From positions 65,036,501 to 65,100,500 of the forward strand of contig JAVUNC010000004.1 of the NCBI GenBank assembly GCA_032173965.1: 64,000 nt of DNA, written 5' to 3'. Positions within the stretch are counted from its first letter, which is position 1. Each line of letters opens with the position of its first letter. The notes beneath the pieces were generated by a model that was given only the letters and a program-made list of their open reading frames with translations, did no database searches and was not told where the DNA came from. This document shows, one piece after another, positions 1 to 13,400 of this stretch. The translations under genes were made by a program, and so were the position numbers. The DNA is from Sitta carolinensis (Eukaryota; Chordata; Aves; Passeriformes; Sittidae).

Positions 1-215
1 GCACAGCACCATCCCCCAGTCACACCCTGTGCCTCAGAGAATTGTCCAAGCACTTCTTGAGCTTCTGCTGGACATGCTGCTGTGAGCACTGCCCTGGGAG
101 CCTGTTCCACTGCCCAAACCCCCTCTGGGTGAAGAAGCTCTTCCTGATACCCACCCTACACCTCCCCTGACACAGCTTCACACCATTCCCTCAGGTCTTA
201 CCACTAGACTCAACT
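1..215 (-). mobile_element. CR1 LINE fragment (antisense 3' part)
   Basis: The segment carries the typical antisense CR1 phrases: CCTGGGAGCCTGTTCCACTG, CCTCTGGGTGAAGAAGCTCTT, CCTGATACCC and CCCCTGACACAGCTTCA, followed by CCATTCCCTCAGGTCTTACC. In avian genomes this string is the region near the CR1 3' end read on the opposite strand. Similarity fades after about 215. The element is cut by the left edge of the window. It has no intact frame and is a dead 5'-truncated copy. Confidence 0.85.
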
Positions 216-3200
216 CAGTTGTACAATTAGACAAAAAACCTTCTGTGAAGGACAGGGAGAACAAACAGCAAAGAAAGCTGGTGCCATTCCCCCTGGTTGC
301 AATTCCCCCACCCTTTCTAAGCTTATCAGGGTGTTCTGAAGAAGTAAGCAAGGGGTAGCTGGCAACCCAGATGCAATAACGCTGGGAGTGAAAAGACAGG
401 AGAGGTATCAGATATGTAAAAAGTGTGTTTATGTAAATATAATTTATAAAACTTTCCCAGAAGTTCAAAATCAAGCAAAGGACAGTAATGAACATCTTCA
501 ACACTGAACCACTAAATTAAATATGACATTAATGGGAACCATTTAATGTATTTCAGATCTGCTTTGATGGCCATTTTAATTAGATTGTTGATCTGCTGCT
601 GACAGCATCAGAAAGCCAAGGCTTGAAATACAGAACCTCGTCAGATGTTGCTGGATCTCAATTCCCATGCATAATTAATGAGATAAGTCTCTCTCTGGAC
701 ACCCTTTGTAGGAAGGTAATTTGATTCACATATCAGGCACCTGGGTATTCACTGGCAACTGCCCAGACTGTGTCCTGAGCCCAGTGGTGGGCTCAAGAAA
801 GTCCCTCCCCGATTACAGGGCTAATAGGCAACTGCTCTGATTTAAGTCTTGTTTGTCACTGCATGTACAGACAAAAAGGTTAGATGAATTCTAATGGCAA
901 GATGAGTAAAGGTTACAAAGACCTCTCATAAACAATCAAAATTCCAGCAGAACTAAAACCTTATACGAGAAACTGTGTCCTACCCATTTTGATTTCCTAT
1001 GTGGAATGCCATCCTTCCTCTCTCTTTCTAGAGACCTAAGGAAGTTAAAGGTCAGACTCTTTTGAACTCAAAAGGAAAAAAAGGAAGGAGAGCAATATTC
1101 CCGTGACTGTATTGGATGGATACTTCTGAATGACTTTGAAATGGTAAGAAAAATAAACCTTAAAAGCCTTAATACCTCACAAGGGAAACCACACTATAAC
1201 TCTATAGCAAGTACATGGATATCACTAACCCTTTAGAAATGCACACATGTATTTCAATTTATAATGTAGCATTTGACTGTCAGAAAGTTTTAAAGTCAGT
1301 CTGTCTGCAGAAGTTGAGGTATTGAGCACATAGAATTTCTGCTACTGTCCTCTGTCACCTAGAAAATCCTGGCAGTCCAATGGCTTTTACTGTAAAACTC
1401 CACTACTGCAATAGGCATGATTTAAGGAACTCTATCTTCCTTTGCTAGGAGAGCAAAGATCAGCTCAGTAATAAATAAGAATGGGACTGAAAACAAAATG
1501 AGTAATTTCAAAGGGTCATTTATACCTTCAGTGCTGTACCTTGTACTTGTCATCCAGCCTCAGTAAAGGTTCAGTAGGAATTATGAGCAAAGACTTTTGG
1601 GAATAAAGTTCTCCGTGCTGTGGAGGTATTAAAAAAATGTGCTAAATGCTATTTCATTAAAAAAGATCAATGAAAATAGAGCACAATCCATTTATTCAAA
1701 TGAGAACCAAGTTCATAGCAAATCCATTATAAATATTAAGCACTTTAAACTTCCCTTCATTATTGTCTTACGGAACATACTGGATGAAATGTTCAAAATC
1801 AGTAGCGACGCAGAGAAGTTCATCTGGAAATCTCCATTAAAGCTGTCTCATAAATCAGAAACAAAGGCTTATGAAATTGGAAAGCTGGAAATGAGACAAT
1901 GCAAAAAAAAATTTGTTGACTTGCTTTTTAAATACAATTCTTAAGCTGTGAAACTTCTTTGTCATAATACACAAAGAACTTGTTAAGAGTCAGATAAGTG
2001 AACTGGGCTTTTGTAGTTAGCTAAGGCCTTTAAGTTCCCTGATATAAATCACAATATCATGCCATAAGTAAGAAAAGGGGAAAAAGCAGAGTATATGTAA
2101 AATCAAACCAAGCCTGTACAATTTAGCAGTCTGAGAGACTCCATTGCTCCTTGCTCTTCAGCAAGGTGCTTGTAATAATGTCTTCCTGCAAACCTGAATT
2201 CAGCTGTGATTATGTAGTTTGATGCTTTGTTTCAGGCCTGGAGTGCAATTTTGAAGCAACTGTCCCCATCATGTCCAGAACTCCCCTACCCACCTCCTTC
2301 TGTGGCACTAGTGACACCTTTCTGGTTTCATGGAGTGCACGTGACAGCACTTGGCTTTGGCTACTATCCCAAGTTCCACTATCATGTGAACAGACTTCAG
2401 ATGGCAGCAAAAGACCTGAGTGGTGCTCAGAGCAGATGGCCCTGGGGTCCAGTGGGATGAAGGGCTTGGCCACTGCAGGCAGCAGGTTAAAAGCATCCAT
2501 AACAAGTTCAGAAAAATGGCAGTGCTTTGGAGATGTACTGGGGCAGGAGCTCCAGCTTTTTCAAATCCCACATCGAAGATCCTGTGTACAAAAGGCAACC
2601 CTGTCCTCTAGCTAGCAGCTTGCCAGGTACCACAAGTCTGGTTATTTAGTGTATTCACCACTTTCATCTACTCTTTCTTCTCTTTCCCCATTCCTTGCCT
2701 TTCTTCTTGCTCATTTGCATGTCCCTCTGCCAGAAGACTCCCTCTTTCTGATTTTCTTGCCCCTTTTCCACTAACTGCTCCTGCATAGGATGCAAAGATG
2801 AAGGAAATATATGATGTACACAGGTCACTGTAATGTGACCCTCAGAAAGAAAAGGAAGGAAGTAAATGTGGTAATTATTATGCTGTGAGTAAAAATGAAG
2901 TAAGGGCTTGAATTGACTTGTAATCTTTAAGATTAAAGACTTTGTACAAAGCAATTGATGTTTTCTTCAGATAAAACCTTAGGTCCTCCACTTATGTGTT
3001 TTTGCTTTATCTCTTCATCTTAAAAATCTCTCCCATTTGAATTTTCCTGACTTCAGGAGTGTTGGATAATTAAAACACCTACTTGAAGTGCATTATTAAC
3101 CCAACCAAATATCACCTGAACTAGAAGTAAGTCTGTGTGATCATCAGACTAGAAGCTGAAATCACTATTCTGTTAAGAACTGTGTGCATTATTCTATTGA

Positions 3201-5354
3201 CGTAATTTATTTGAACAAAGAACCACATTTCGTCCTGCATCCCAGCCTGGATGAGGGATGGCTGAAAGAGATGGAACAGCACAGGAGTAAATTGCATAAA
3301 TACTTGCATTTTTGCAATAAAATACTTTAGATCTGAAATATTCTGTCAACCATATTTTTAAAAAGCAGAGGAAAATGAAACATCGGGCTGCCACATATCA
3401 GGTCTTCTCAGTTTGTAACCTGGCTGTCTATACTAAATTTTCATTATTGTTTAATTTTCTTTGTTTGATTTAAATGACAGTCTTTGCCCTTATCATAAAC
3501 CTATATCAGGGTTTTAGGAGATTTTGCACCTCTTGCAGCTCCTTTTTCTGGGAAGGATTTCCCTCTGTAGACTGGCTTGGGTGTATAACTTGAATTAACC
3601 TTATCAACAACTGAAGGGACAGGTGGCAACAAGGCAAAGGATGGAGCAAGTGCACTTGATCAATGCTGAAGAAGGTCGAACAGTATTAATCCCAGGAAGT
3701 GATTGATGGCCTGGGGGACTGGCGCAGGAGTGTTAATCCCAAAGAAAACAATTCACGACCCTGTATGAGCATGTAATTATAAAACAGGGACAAGAGCAGC
3801 TTCTGTGTCTGGAGGAGAATGGAGGCTGACAATGTGAATAACTGGAAGAGATTTTTGCAGATGTAAACCAAGGATTTCAGATGAAGCAGGCTGTACAACA
3901 GAGCAGTTATGATCCTCACAACCCCCCTGCAGAAAGCACAGCAGACATCCCTGTCTGTGACACTCCTGTTTGAAGGCAGATACTTCAGGAAAGAGGACTG
4001 AAAATTCACCTGGATCAGACTTCCAGCTCTCAGATGCCTGTCTTGACAAGTGCTGATGTGCTGTAAACTACACTCCAGTAACGTTTCCTGAAGAAAAAAC
4101 AACAGTAGGTGGCAATAATTTGTGGCTTTTGTACTTTCAGTTTAGCTGGGTCCATTTTGGAGCATTTGCAATGAAAAAGGAAAAGAATCTACATTTGGCA
4201 TTTAGCATAGCATCTAATCATGTAACTACAAACTTCTGCCAGGAAATGAATACCTGTTATCAATGTATATGTATTGTATATATCTCAAGCCATATTTTAG
4301 TAAGCTATTTTATTACATTGACATTATTAGAGGAATCTATGAAACCCTTGGGCTAGGACACGCCTATCTTCTGTACATGATAGAAACTTGTGAAAAATTC
4401 AAGAAAATCAGGGACTTCCCAGTTACTTATGGTGACTTATCAGCATTTCACAACTGGAAAATGCTCTACAAGTTAAACTGTCATATAACAATTTCACCAT
4501 CCAAATACCTATTTCTTCTGACCCAGTGTTAACATTGATAAATTTAATGCCCATGATTGCAAGAAACAGAGAACTATAAACACAGATGTCAACAGTGTGT
4601 GTGGCCCTGAATAAGCCTTTTTTTGAGAAGCAGTATCACCATGTGAAGATTATCAATAAATAAATATATATTTTTAATGCATGTTCAACAGCAGTAGCAA
4701 GAGATGGTCAGCTTAAATAAGCTTGGAGAATCCTTGTTGTTGGCCACCCCACTGGCCTAGGTAGTGACTGGTTCTTTACAGCTGAAAATGCACTCCCAGC
4801 ATAAAATATCCTTCAGCTGGATGAATTTCTACTGCTTCTTCACCTCTCCTTTACCTTGCACTCACAGTGGGAGCCCACCCACAGTTAGGGCATCCCAGCC
4901 TGAAGTTTCTGTTTCCTCGTGCTGCTACCTTGCATAAAATCAGTGAGAGAGAAGACAAATCACTATGTTGGGTTGATGGCAGCTCAGCAAACAACCAGAA
5001 AAATGCCAGCTTTGGGCAGCACAGTGGTGCCCCAAGGACCAAAGTCAGAGCATGCCTTCTTCACTGTTTGCATTTGCTTACAAAAAACCAAATGAATGGG
5101 AAAAATTGGGCAGTGGTTTTCTCTATCCGTGCATGCAGCTGGCAGTGGGCAGATGACAATAAATGAAACAAATACATAGCTTATGATGTCTACTCCTTGC
5201 CTCAAGATAAGCCTTCCAGAAGGTTTTGGTTGCTAGGGTGTGTGTACACTGGTATGAACTGTCCATTTTGATGATAAATTTCCTTTGAGCATCTCCAAGG
5301 AATCTACAGATATTGATTAAACTTCATAATGCCCTAAAGTATCTCAGAATTCTG
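216..5354. other. Gene-free unique DNA
   Basis: AT-rich sequence with only short chance frames. A slightly GC-richer patch at 2220-2620 is open for 60-114 codons in several frames on both strands, the pattern of base composition rather than a gene. Nothing in it resembles a known domain or repeat. A 138-codon minus-strand frame at 3686-4102 is likewise unrecognisable. Confidence 0.6.
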
Positions 5355-5480
5355 TTCCTGTATAACAGATGAGCAGCCTGAAGGGCAGAGAGAAGTTTTG
5401 CCCAAGGTCATAAAATGAGATATTGACAGGATTAGAAATAGGTCTCAGGAATCATGGTATGAGTCTTGCTTAAATACAAT
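5355..5480. repeat. MIR-like ancient SINE remnant
   Basis: The sequence ACAGATGAGCAGCCTGAAGG, then GCAGAGAGAAGTTTTGCCCA, AGGTCATAAAATG and a following GGATTAGAAATAGGTCTCAGG, tracks the amniote MIR core. In that core an 'acagatgag-gaaactgag' motif is followed by 'ttgcccaaggtcacac' and then 'gggattcgaacccaggtct'. Order and spacing agree although many bases differ. MIR-type cores are known across amniotes and are expected to be very old and degraded in birds. It could also be a SINE tail shared with an old LINE. Confidence 0.6.
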
Positions 5481-6443
5481 GCCTTTCAAGAACAAGAGGA
5501 CATATACTGCAGTCATGGTTTACATTTCCCAAGGCTTTCCTGTATAAAATATACTAGATCAACTGACAGAATGGAGAGGAAAATGTGCAGTATCATGCAG
5601 AGGCATTTTATGAGATTGTGAGAGGGTTTCCAGCCCAGTTCTTTTTATCCCTTTTAAATAAGGGAGAAAGATCAGAAAAGAAAAAGGAAAAAAACATCAC
5701 ACAGCTCTCTTCCAGCTAATAAATGACAGCAAGAATTGGGAAAGAACATGTCACTTTAATCTACCACAATTTTTCTTTTTATTTGCCAAACATCACACCC
5801 AGGGAAGATGAGGACGTCTGTCTTCTGTTCAGGACAGAATTACCTCAGGCAATTTTTACTAAACTTCTAGAGCTGGTTGAAATGTTTTCCATAACAAAAT
5901 TGAAAATGTTTGCAGAATATACTTTTACCTGAATGGAGAATTAAAGTGGATGTACTGTTTTTCTCCTTGCCACTTTAACTTTTTCCCACTCCTCTCCCCT
6001 TTCTACTTGCAAGCTGGATAAGGTAAAATGGATGAAGAAAGTGAAGAGGAAGAAAATTAACAGGATTTGGATTAAAAAAAGGGACATGGGATTTTGAACA
6101 TGATACCAAGCAGTCAGGCAAAACCCCCTCCAGAAAATAGATATTACAGCAATTAATGTCTTGAAATAATGTTTTTCATTGTACTCATACTTAAAAATGG
6201 CAAAAAATTGTCAGGTTATACAAATCTCAAGATGAAAATATAAATCATCAGTAATGTTACAAGTTTACTTTTTCTTGACATACGTTTCCAGAAAATTATT
6301 GTTTTGCTACTACATCTTTAATTATGATTACTAAGATTCTCTTCTTAAATTTAAAAGTAAAATTTTATCCTAACATACATACTAAAGTTTATGAATTGAG
6401 AGGAGTTCTACCAATGCTTCCAAGTTTTTGAAAATGACAAATG

Positions 6444-6487
6444 TGATTCATCACCCCATTAATCCTCTATAACAAGGTGATGAATCA
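6444..6487. repeat. Perfect inverted repeat, 12-bp arms, 20-bp loop
   Basis: TGATTCATCACC (6444-6455) faces GGTGATGAATCA (6476-6487). The arms are exact reverse complements and the flanking bases do not extend the pairing. Each arm contains TGATTCATCA, close to an AP-1/CRE-type half site, so it may be two head-to-head binding sites. A role is not shown. Confidence 0.8.
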
Positions 6488-6723
6488 GGCCTGGTATTTG
6501 AAATAAGGCACCATTTCTGGAAACTGCAAGCAACTTGTGCAGCTCTTCTAAGTCCAGTCAGTAATTTCCATTAGTTTTAGAGCATCTCAGCCTGCAGTCT
6601 CTGGTGAGGCTGTGTGTTAGTTTGGCCAGCTGACAAGCTGGATGGGGATTTTTGGAGGGACTGGATCCCACTGGGGTCATCTTGCCATATCTCTCCCTGA
6701 GCATCACCTGGATTCAGTGCTCC

Positions 6724-6760
6724 ATTTCCTCCACTGCTATATTTAGACAGTGGAGGAAAT
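6724..6760. repeat. Perfect inverted repeat, 13-bp arms, 11-bp loop
   Basis: ATTTCCTCCACTG (6724-6736) and CAGTGGAGGAAAT (6748-6760) are exact reverse complements separated by an AT-rich 11-base loop. It lies less than 300 bp from the hairpin at 6444. The stem is too short for a typical microRNA precursor. Confidence 0.85.
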
Positions 6761-7127
6761 ATATTTATAATATTTATGTATTTATTTATATTTATTCAAA
6801 AACACAAGATGCAATGGATCTACAGTGCCATGTTATGTTTATGGATTCTCAGGGATAGTGCAGGGGATCAGGACTTGAAGGCTAGTGGGACACAATGGAA
6901 CCCCATCTCTCTCCTTTTGTTTTCATGCCCAGTTCCATTATCTGTGTTATCCTATTCAAACTTGCATAAAAACACTGCAAAAAACTATTACCTCTTTATC
7001 TTACTCCAACTGAAATGCAAAAATAATTTGATTTGCATTACTTGCTTACTGTATCACTTGTGATAAGTGTTGTGAGGATCACAAAGAGAAAATAGAGATT
7101 GGAGCACACGATGCAGGATCACAGCCT

Positions 7128-7445
7128 GGGACAGCTGGGTTTAATTACTCTGGAGAAGAGAAGAAAAAGGGAGATTTAATTACTATCCTCCCCTCCACAA
7201 AGGGGAGAATATGAAAATTTAGACTCTTCACAGAAGGGCACAATGAAAAGAAGAGGTGACAGTCACAAGTTGCAAGGAAATTTCAACTGGATATGAGGAA
7301 AAAATTCACCATGAGGGTGGTTCTATGCAAGAAAATATTGCCCAGAGGATCTGGGAGTCACTATTGGAGGTTTTAAAATTTCAGCTGGGAATATTTCTGT
7401 GCAACCTGCTCTGACATTGAAGTTGGCCCTACTTTGAGCAGGGGC
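7128..7445 (+). mobile_element. CR1 LINE fragment (sense), degenerate
   Basis: In order, the segment shows landmarks of the sense CR1 3' region: CTCTGGAGAAGAGAAG, then TTTCAACTGGATATGAGGAA, AAAATTCACCATGAGGGTGG, GCCCAGAGGATCTGGGAGTC and TGTGCAACCTGCTCTGACAT, ending near TTTGAGCAGGGG. These correspond to the CR1 phrases 'ctggagaagag', 'aacatgaggaaaaacttc', 'gtgagggtg', 'gcccagagaggttgtggagtc', 'tgtgcaacctgctct' and 'agcaggg'. Many substitutions and small gaps indicate an old copy. No coding capacity remains. Confidence 0.9.
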
Positions 7446-10400
7446 TGCACAGAAAAACCTTCAAAGAATTCTTTTAATGTATATTTTGATTATTTTTTGG
7501 GAATGCACCTGAACATAATTCTGAAGATGAAAATAAATAAAGGGAAACACTCTTTCAAAGTATGTTTTCCACTTATACCACGAATACAATTTATTGCAAA
7601 GAGCACAATGGTAAGAGAAGCTATTTTTTAAAGTGTTGGAAGGAGCAATTAAGGTTTTATTGCTTCTGCCTTTGTTAAGCCCAAGTATTGCCTACATGGC
7701 TCTCAAAGCAGAGATTCACAAAGCAAACACTTTTCCACATTAAAGATTCCCTAGACTACCATAACCTTTTGTTTCTAATCAACATAAGAAGCTTATCAAA
7801 AATTATCAATTAAACAGGTGATGAATCCCCATGCAAAGTAAAATGCAAGCAGGGGTTAATTAGAAAAGGGAAAGGTGAAGTTGAAAAGCTGTCCTTATGT
7901 AAATCCAAATCCCTGACTCTGTAAATTAGGGATGAGGGCTTTGGAAGCATCACCTGCACTTTTGGCTGTCAGCTAAACTGTACACTGCTTTTCAATTATT
8001 GCAAAGTCCAGTCAGAAAGGTTTGGAAGGCAGTGCTCAGCAAGACTTTCTGAGGAAAGACTATTTTGGAATTGTGCAGGGTAGGATGAAAATTGGGATTT
8101 GGATAACTAAGTAGCCATCTGTGCCAAGCTGTTAAAAAGAAAAAAAAAACACACCAAGGAACTTCCACCACAGCTTTTATCTGGATGTTAGTCCACGTGC
8201 TCATAGCAAAGCATTTATTTTGCTCAACAATTTTTATTCCCATTGCTGGTATCATTCCTGTAGCCAAGAGTAATCTGGAGATGCAGGACATTGACAGGGA
8301 AAAATTGGAATATGAGGAAACTCAGGAAAACATGACATAAACTGCAAGTGGGTAGTGAGAATGAGATAAATCAAAATCTTTGGCAGGGAACTCTGTCAGA
8401 CTTATTACCTTATTTTATTCCTGATCTTAAATAACTTTCAAATGACAACCACTTTAGCACAAACTATCCTCCCCTCATGTGACAAAGTCCTAGACACTAA
8501 ATGTGTGAGAAAGTAAGATTCAGTAAGTCATTTTCTAGCTGTAACTGGAGGGTTCAGACACTCCTTTCCTTCATTTTACATTAAGCTCCTTTGTTGTACA
8601 TGCTAGAACATAAACAAGAATGTCAAGCCTAGCTCAGAGTTTTGTGTAGAATGATTTATAGGATGGAATTGGTTGGGACTATTATCAGAAGAAATCCCAG
8701 AGACCTTCTCAGGGCCAATTGAAATGCACAAAATTGGGTAGCCCCAAGGATATACATAACCTTAGGTGACCTAGTGCCTGTGCTGCTTCTCACTGACATT
8801 ATCCCACATTAATGCAAATTCGTAAATGTGGATGCATGATGTGAATTCATTGGTTACATTACTGCTGATTTAGTACTGTTTATAAAAAGAGGACTGTCCC
8901 CAGCTAGGTTTAAATGGCCTCTAGAAGCTTCTTATTGTGTCCTCTGCTGCAGGGCAAGCAGGGTAAGGCTTCACATCACCCTTGGGAGCAGTAAAATTTG
9001 GGGGAATACATGAACTCTGTTGTTCAAGCACTTGTCCTGGGTTGACAGAAAACTATGCTCAGTAACTCTTTTAATCCCCTCTTAGGTTGATTAGGGTTTT
9101 CCATACTCATTCAAGCTGGAGGCAAGGTTTCAACACAGGAAACATTTCAATGGGATGTTTCCTTACTTGCAGCAGCACATGAAAACTGGAATTAAATTGT
9201 GGGTCTTTCCAGCAATTCTGTATATTCAGGTGTATTATAAATGTTTATTGTTGGCCTTGTTTCACACACAGCACACCAATGAGATGGGCTGTTGGTAAGA
9301 AAAATAGAAAAATGACAGTTTGAGGAAGACCTCTGTCTCAGAGATATCATAATCTAAGGAATTATGATTGAAAATTAGTATTCTTATGCCATATAAACAG
9401 TCCTAATACAAATATTTGCATAAAACTACATGAATATGCAGACATAATGCTTTTTCATTAAAATCACCCTCCTTTTATAGTCCTAAATCCCTGTAAACCC
9501 CTGCCTCTATGCAGGGCTTTACTCTTTTTTTCCATTCTTCCAGGAAAGAAAATAAATGGGATTTTTCTATGGTGACATATGTCACTTCTCCATCACCTGC
9601 ACACAGCCAGTTGTCTCCATCTCATGGGAGATAAATAAAAGACTTTGGACGTGCCTTAAGTATCCTCAGTCCCAGGTCTATTTGATTCAGTGCTTTACAC
9701 CTCACAGCTCTCACTTTTGCTCTGCTGGACTACAAAGTGTTTCCTTCCTAAGAAGCCAAAGTTGCCTCAGTCATGGGGAAAAGATTTTGCAGAGACTCTA
9801 CGCTTTGCCCTTAAGATAATATTTCTGAGAGGATTTAATCTCTTTCCATGTACTTCAGGCTTTCTTTTTCTGCAGTAAACACCTGCTCAGTTTAAAAATT
9901 TCTCTTTGCTTTTAGGATTTCAGGTGATTTGAAAGTGAAGGTGTCTTTGTAAGCCTGCGTACTCAATACACATAACTACTACCTCTGTTTAAAATATTAC
10001 AGCTGCCATTGGAAGCCAACTTTCAATCAGTGTTAGTCATCATAAAGTGACAGAACAACTCTGCAGGCATTTATCATTCCAATTACTGCTCAGTAGTACA
10101 TTATTCTCTGCTCAGTCTTTCTGCACAAAGGAGAAAAAGCATTGTAGAGTGTGCCTTTCCTTGTGAGCTTTAATACTACTATTGATGGCTCATTATTAAA
10201 ATGTGTTAAGGGTGTTTCTTTTTCATACAAGTCTTGATGGTGAATACATACTTCCATAGTGAGGATTTTGGAAATCACATAGTGTCAGACAAAAAGTACA
10301 TTCCTGCTACCATTTTCTGTCATAGTGTTGTGACAAAACCATGAGATTCCTTAGACTTTCTGGGCTAAACTTATAGCATCTATTCTGATACTGACTTTGT

Positions 10401-13400
10401 CCAGCTTGTGGGCTGATTTTAATATGACATGGAACCATTCAGTTCTGGTGTCTGCAGAGGAGTCACCTAATTTTACACCAAGGATAGAAGAAAGGTCTCT
10501 TGTCCCAAAAAAGAACTTGTACTTATATATGGACACATTAAAAAAAATTATTAATAGAAGAAAAAAAAAAAAAGAGTTTAAAAACTGGACTTGAACATAT
10601 AAATCACTGTGTCTACTTGGAGACTTTTCTTGGACTCCTTTCCCCTTCAAACCCTGTCTCTGCAGGATGAAGCCCTTCCAGGGCAGACTGTGCTTCTTTC
10701 TTTATTGAGGGCACTTAAGGAAGGGATGAAATGCCTGTAATAACCATAAAAATGGTTATGCAGAGCCTTATTCTGCAGAGTGCATCCAGCAACACCAAGA
10801 CAAAAATGTTTCGTTTCCTTAAGGCTTCCATGTTCCAAGGGCTTTTGTATGGGATTTGCAGCACTTCCTTGGATTTTCATTTTACTAACTAACCATGAAA
10901 TCTGTTACAAAGAAAGCTCACACTAACTTTGATTTTTTTTTTTTTTTACTATTTAGTACTTCATATTTTAAATAATTAAATATTTTAAATCTCATCACAA
11001 TGATTTTTGAATCATTATGGATGGAAGGTGTTTTGGCTTATTGCAGGGAAAACAGGATCTGTTGGGTGTTTGGAGAGGAATCTCATATAATCCTCTATTA
11101 ATATTCCAGGAAAGGTTTTGACTGTCAATGTATTCTCATCAGTCTAAAGGTCTCCTTTTTTATCTCCTTCTGAATTGACATAACTAATGACAAGAGCAGT
11201 AAAGCTTTGAAGACAAAAGCCACTTAAGTCCATTACAATTGGCAATTCCTCTGCCTTCATGCAGGAAGTTAAAAAAACTTAGAGCAAAAAGAAAAGCTAG
11301 GATCCAGGAGGTGTGATTTATCTGCTTCTGGCTCCTGCACTCATCTGCTGTCAGGCTCAGAAGATGTTTGCAGCTGCAACTTTCAAGACACAAATCAACT
11401 GCTAAGTCTTTACTGAAGACTCCCAGCTGAGAGGCTGGAGAGGTGGAGGGGCTGGGCAGGGGATCTGGAGCTGAGGATCCCAGCAAGAGATTAGTGTCTT
11501 TTAAATATCACAGCTGGTTGGGAGAAATTGTAGATAACAAAATACTTTTAGATCATTCCACTGTCCTCTCCAAGAAGCTATTGCTATAAATTTCTCATAG
11601 TTTGAAAAGGATGGAAAATGTCTGAACTCTGAAGGCTTGTGCCAGAGAGTCTCAGCAGGATGTGTTTTTTAGTGCCTGGCTTGCACTAAACATGAGCTAT
11701 TGACACAAAATACATCCAATATGGAAAGAAATGTATAAATTGTCCCTTACCAAAAAAGGAACCTCATCTAAGACATTCATAGAAATCATCTGGGGAAGGA
11801 TTCTGTATGAGAGCAAATGCTAGATGCTGTTTGCATCTTCTTTTGCCAAGGTCTCTGGTAAGCTGGGAACATGAGGAAATGTCTGGGACTGACTGGAGAA
11901 ATGTTCTCTGTCACAATGCTCCCTGGGCCCATTGTGGGGAGAAACCACCACACATCAGCACAGAGCAGTGCCTGGGGAGGCATCAGCTGAGCAAAACTGC
12001 TCTGGCACCAGCCTCCTCAGGGTGCATTTACCAGGGTTTCTCATTTCCCTCAGACAACCACCCTAAGAAAGGCCCTTTTGCTTCTCGTCCATGTCAGCTG
12101 TTTATTTATTACAAAATGCATGTATATACAGGAAAAATAAATTATTTTGAATTTTTTTAATCTCCTTTGTCCTTCCCCAACTCATTTCTCTCTTACTTAC
12201 ATTTCACTTCTTCCTTTACCTCTGATTACTTACCCCAAAATTCCCAACAAGTAAGTAATCAGCATGTGACACATGCTACACTCAAAATCCCAAACACCCA
12301 CACACCAGGAACCAGGTGAAATTAAACCAGGGCAGGCAAGAAAAGTTATGAAAGTTCTAAACAGTGAATGCTTCCAGAGAAGTTGCAGATACTTGGATAC
12401 ATCCAGAATAAAGGAAGGATAAAACACGTGGTTTACAAACAAGTAAAAGAAGCTAAATCTATAAATCTGTCAAACTCGCAGACCTGAAGTTGCAACCTAC
12501 TCAAGGAAATGGCTGTTAATATTTTCTCAAAGGAAAAAAAAATATTAAAAAAATCATATTCAGAGCCAATCACTTGTCAGAAGCTGCCTCATGAAGTCCT
12601 ATTAAGGTAGCAATAGATTAAAATCTAAAGTGGACCGAGTACACTCTTGTACCTCAGACAGGCAGGTGCTGGTGATAAGGTAGGAAAGCCTTTTCTGCAG
12701 CAGGTGGAGCCATCAATTTTTTAGAATCACTTTGAGCATTTCCACTTAAAACATTTACTTGCTACTAAAGTGAGGTAGAACACTGTCAACTCACCCTTGA
12801 ACTACCCTGCTCTTTTCTTATGTGACACAAAACCTTTTCATGGCTGAATTGAGGTTTATAATAGAGTGCAAAAAGTACTGTCTGGCTGACTTCCTGAGGG
12901 TAAGGACTCAATACTCTGTGGACATAGCTGGTCTAGGCAGCTACTGACTCATTTGCAATTGTGAGGGACAGGACTGGATAATCCTTACTGTCTGAAACCC
13001 AGACGAGAGAATCCTGTATTGGTTTGGGAAAGGCATTTTCACCATCCTCCCTAAAGCTCCTAAATATACCACCACTGAGTATATCAGCTTTTTATTGACT
13101 TTGTAAAGAGGGTGCCTGAGCAGAGAGGAAACAAAAAGACAAGGAACTATTGCAAAACATAGCTGTAAATGGTTACAGGTTTTCGATGCAAGTTAGAGTT
13201 GGGATCTGCTGTATTCCCATGGATTAACTCATGGTTAATCCATGGGAACTGGGCAGTACAGAACTGGAAGCTTCAACTTATGGCATCAATAATAATCTAT
13301 GCTTGTTGCCCTCACAAGCTGCTTTGAGAAAGCAAAGCTCCTAAAAGGTTTGCAGAAAGCATTCACTGCAATTCCAAACAGCTCACAGAAACTTTTATTG

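Larger units (their letters stand above)
5481..7127. other. Gene-free AT-rich DNA with two hairpins
   Basis: No supported gene. The part from 6440 to 6800 holds two long perfect inverted repeats, described separately, and an AT-rich run from 6757 to 6800 with repeated ATTT/TATTT units. Confidence 0.6.

Noticed and set aside
3686..4102. 138-codon minus-strand frame
   Set aside because: Leucine-rich chance translation with no conserved motif or gene context.
9015..9080. TGTCCTGGGTTGACA, similar to some songbird LTR termini
   Set aside because: The similarity stops after about 15 bases and no matching end was found.
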